From Chitinophagales bacterium (GTDB taxonomy: Bacteria; Bacteroidota; Bacteroidia; Chitinophagales; CAIODY01): a stretch of 32,585 nt of DNA. The DNA is taken from assembly GCA_026461075.1 (NCBI GenBank), contig JAPJNH010000036.1:1-32585 (forward strand). The letters run 5' to 3'. Shown here in pieces: positions 32,236-32,585 of this stretch (the first letter of the stretch is position 1; each line of letters opens with the position of its first letter). The position numbers were made by a program, and so were the translations under genes. Below the pieces are notes generated by a model. That model did no database searches and was not told the origin of the DNA. It saw nothing but the letters and a program-made list of their open reading frames with translations.

Positions 32236-32585
32236 TTATTTGAAATCATATACAGCGCCAATCACGTAAGAGCTCACAAAAAGGCTATTGTAGACATTTC
32301 CTACTTCGCTGCCAACACCCGAGAAAAAGCGATAGCCAGCCTTTATGCTAAGATTTTTTGTTTTATAACTTAGGCCACTAAGATAATCGATAGCACCGCC
32401 TGTATTGTCGATATAGAATACGTCTCCGTCAATTAATAAGCGTATATTTTTATACAATTTATAATCAAAATAGGTGTTGATGAGTGGCACAAAACCTCTA
32501 TTGAAATTGCGTTCGTATTTATCCCCTTGACGGAGCGAGAATTCCGCATCTCTCAAGTTTAAGGTCAAGCCCAAAGCGAAATTCA
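32236..32585 (-). CDS. Outer-membrane beta-barrel protein, 5' end cut by window
   Basis: The frame is open to the window edge; the visible C-terminal ~115 residues read FALGLTLNLRDAEFSLRQGD onward. They alternate between amphipathic strands and turns (LYKNIRLLIDGDVFYI, SYKTKNLSIKAGYRFFSG, SLFVSSYVIGAVYDFK) and end in phenylalanine-lysine, as in outer-membrane barrels. Size and substrate cannot be given from this part. It lies 97 bp upstream of the membrane protein gene, on the same strand. Confidence 0.65.
   Translation of the reverse strand, partial: NFALGLTLNLRDAEFSLRQGDKYERNFNRGFVPLINTYFDYKLYKNIRLLIDGDVFYIDNTGGAIDYLSGLSYKTKNLSIKAGYRFFSGVGSEVGNVYNSLFVSSYVIGAVYDFK

Overview
The window comes from a Bacteroidota chromosome, probably a Chitinophagia or Sphingobacteriia-like lineage (inference). 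The signs are type IX secretion (T9SS) sorting domains of both types, a PorP/SprF-family protein, a YfiT-type thiol transferase, Bacteroidota promoters (TTG-N19-TAnnTTTG, clearest in front of the tRNA gene) and AT-rich intergenic DNA. Both ends are cut: a glycosyltransferase at the left and an outer-membrane barrel at the right.

Left part, 1-9246, is mostly core chromosome. It holds a glycosyltransferase, a HigB/HigA-like toxin-antitoxin pair joined to recX, a gamma carbonic anhydrase, a secreted type B sorting-domain protein with its PorP/SprF partner, recF (convergent), a secreted protein of unknown function, a DUF6427-like membrane protein, purQ and tRNA-Ser(GCU).

Middle part, 9247-20220, behaves as a genomic island. 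The last 14 bases of the tRNA-Ser region (CCCCCCCTCTCCGC) recur at 19653, 19867 and 20207; the first two of these copies are each followed by a strong terminator-like hairpin. The island carries a 2083-residue secreted metalloprotease/beta-helix protein and a second T9SS cargo protein. These two genes lie between two ~210-bp direct repeats, each ending in eleven 10-bp units of the type TYGATNTGAA. Further in are an unknown charged protein and a small GIY-YIG-like protein. No recombinase is visible.

Right part, 20221-32585, is a mosaic. A minus-strand block holds a DUF347/COG4705 membrane protein, a small membrane protein made of two copies of itself, a PepSY-like secreted protein, an outer-membrane barrel and a small exported protein. 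It is followed by a lipoprotein / hemerythrin / lipoprotein-peptidase operon, a hipBA module with a twin-site operator, an unknown protein behind a train of three hairpins, and an NAD(P)-binding protein. Last come a two-gene pair (pentapeptide-repeat protein plus GyrI-like protein), YfiT, a multipass membrane protein and the truncated barrel. The pair, both of families known to act on or protect DNA gyrase, lies between the real 3' end of yfiT and a 33-bp perfect duplicate of that 3' end. A ~75-bp dispersed repeat (GGCCTRTTAGATGCA...) occurs four times at gene boundaries.

The leads most worth following are the yfiT-flanked gyrase-modulator pair, the serial tRNA-Ser scars, and the duplicated 10-bp-phased repeat around the T9SS cargo genes.
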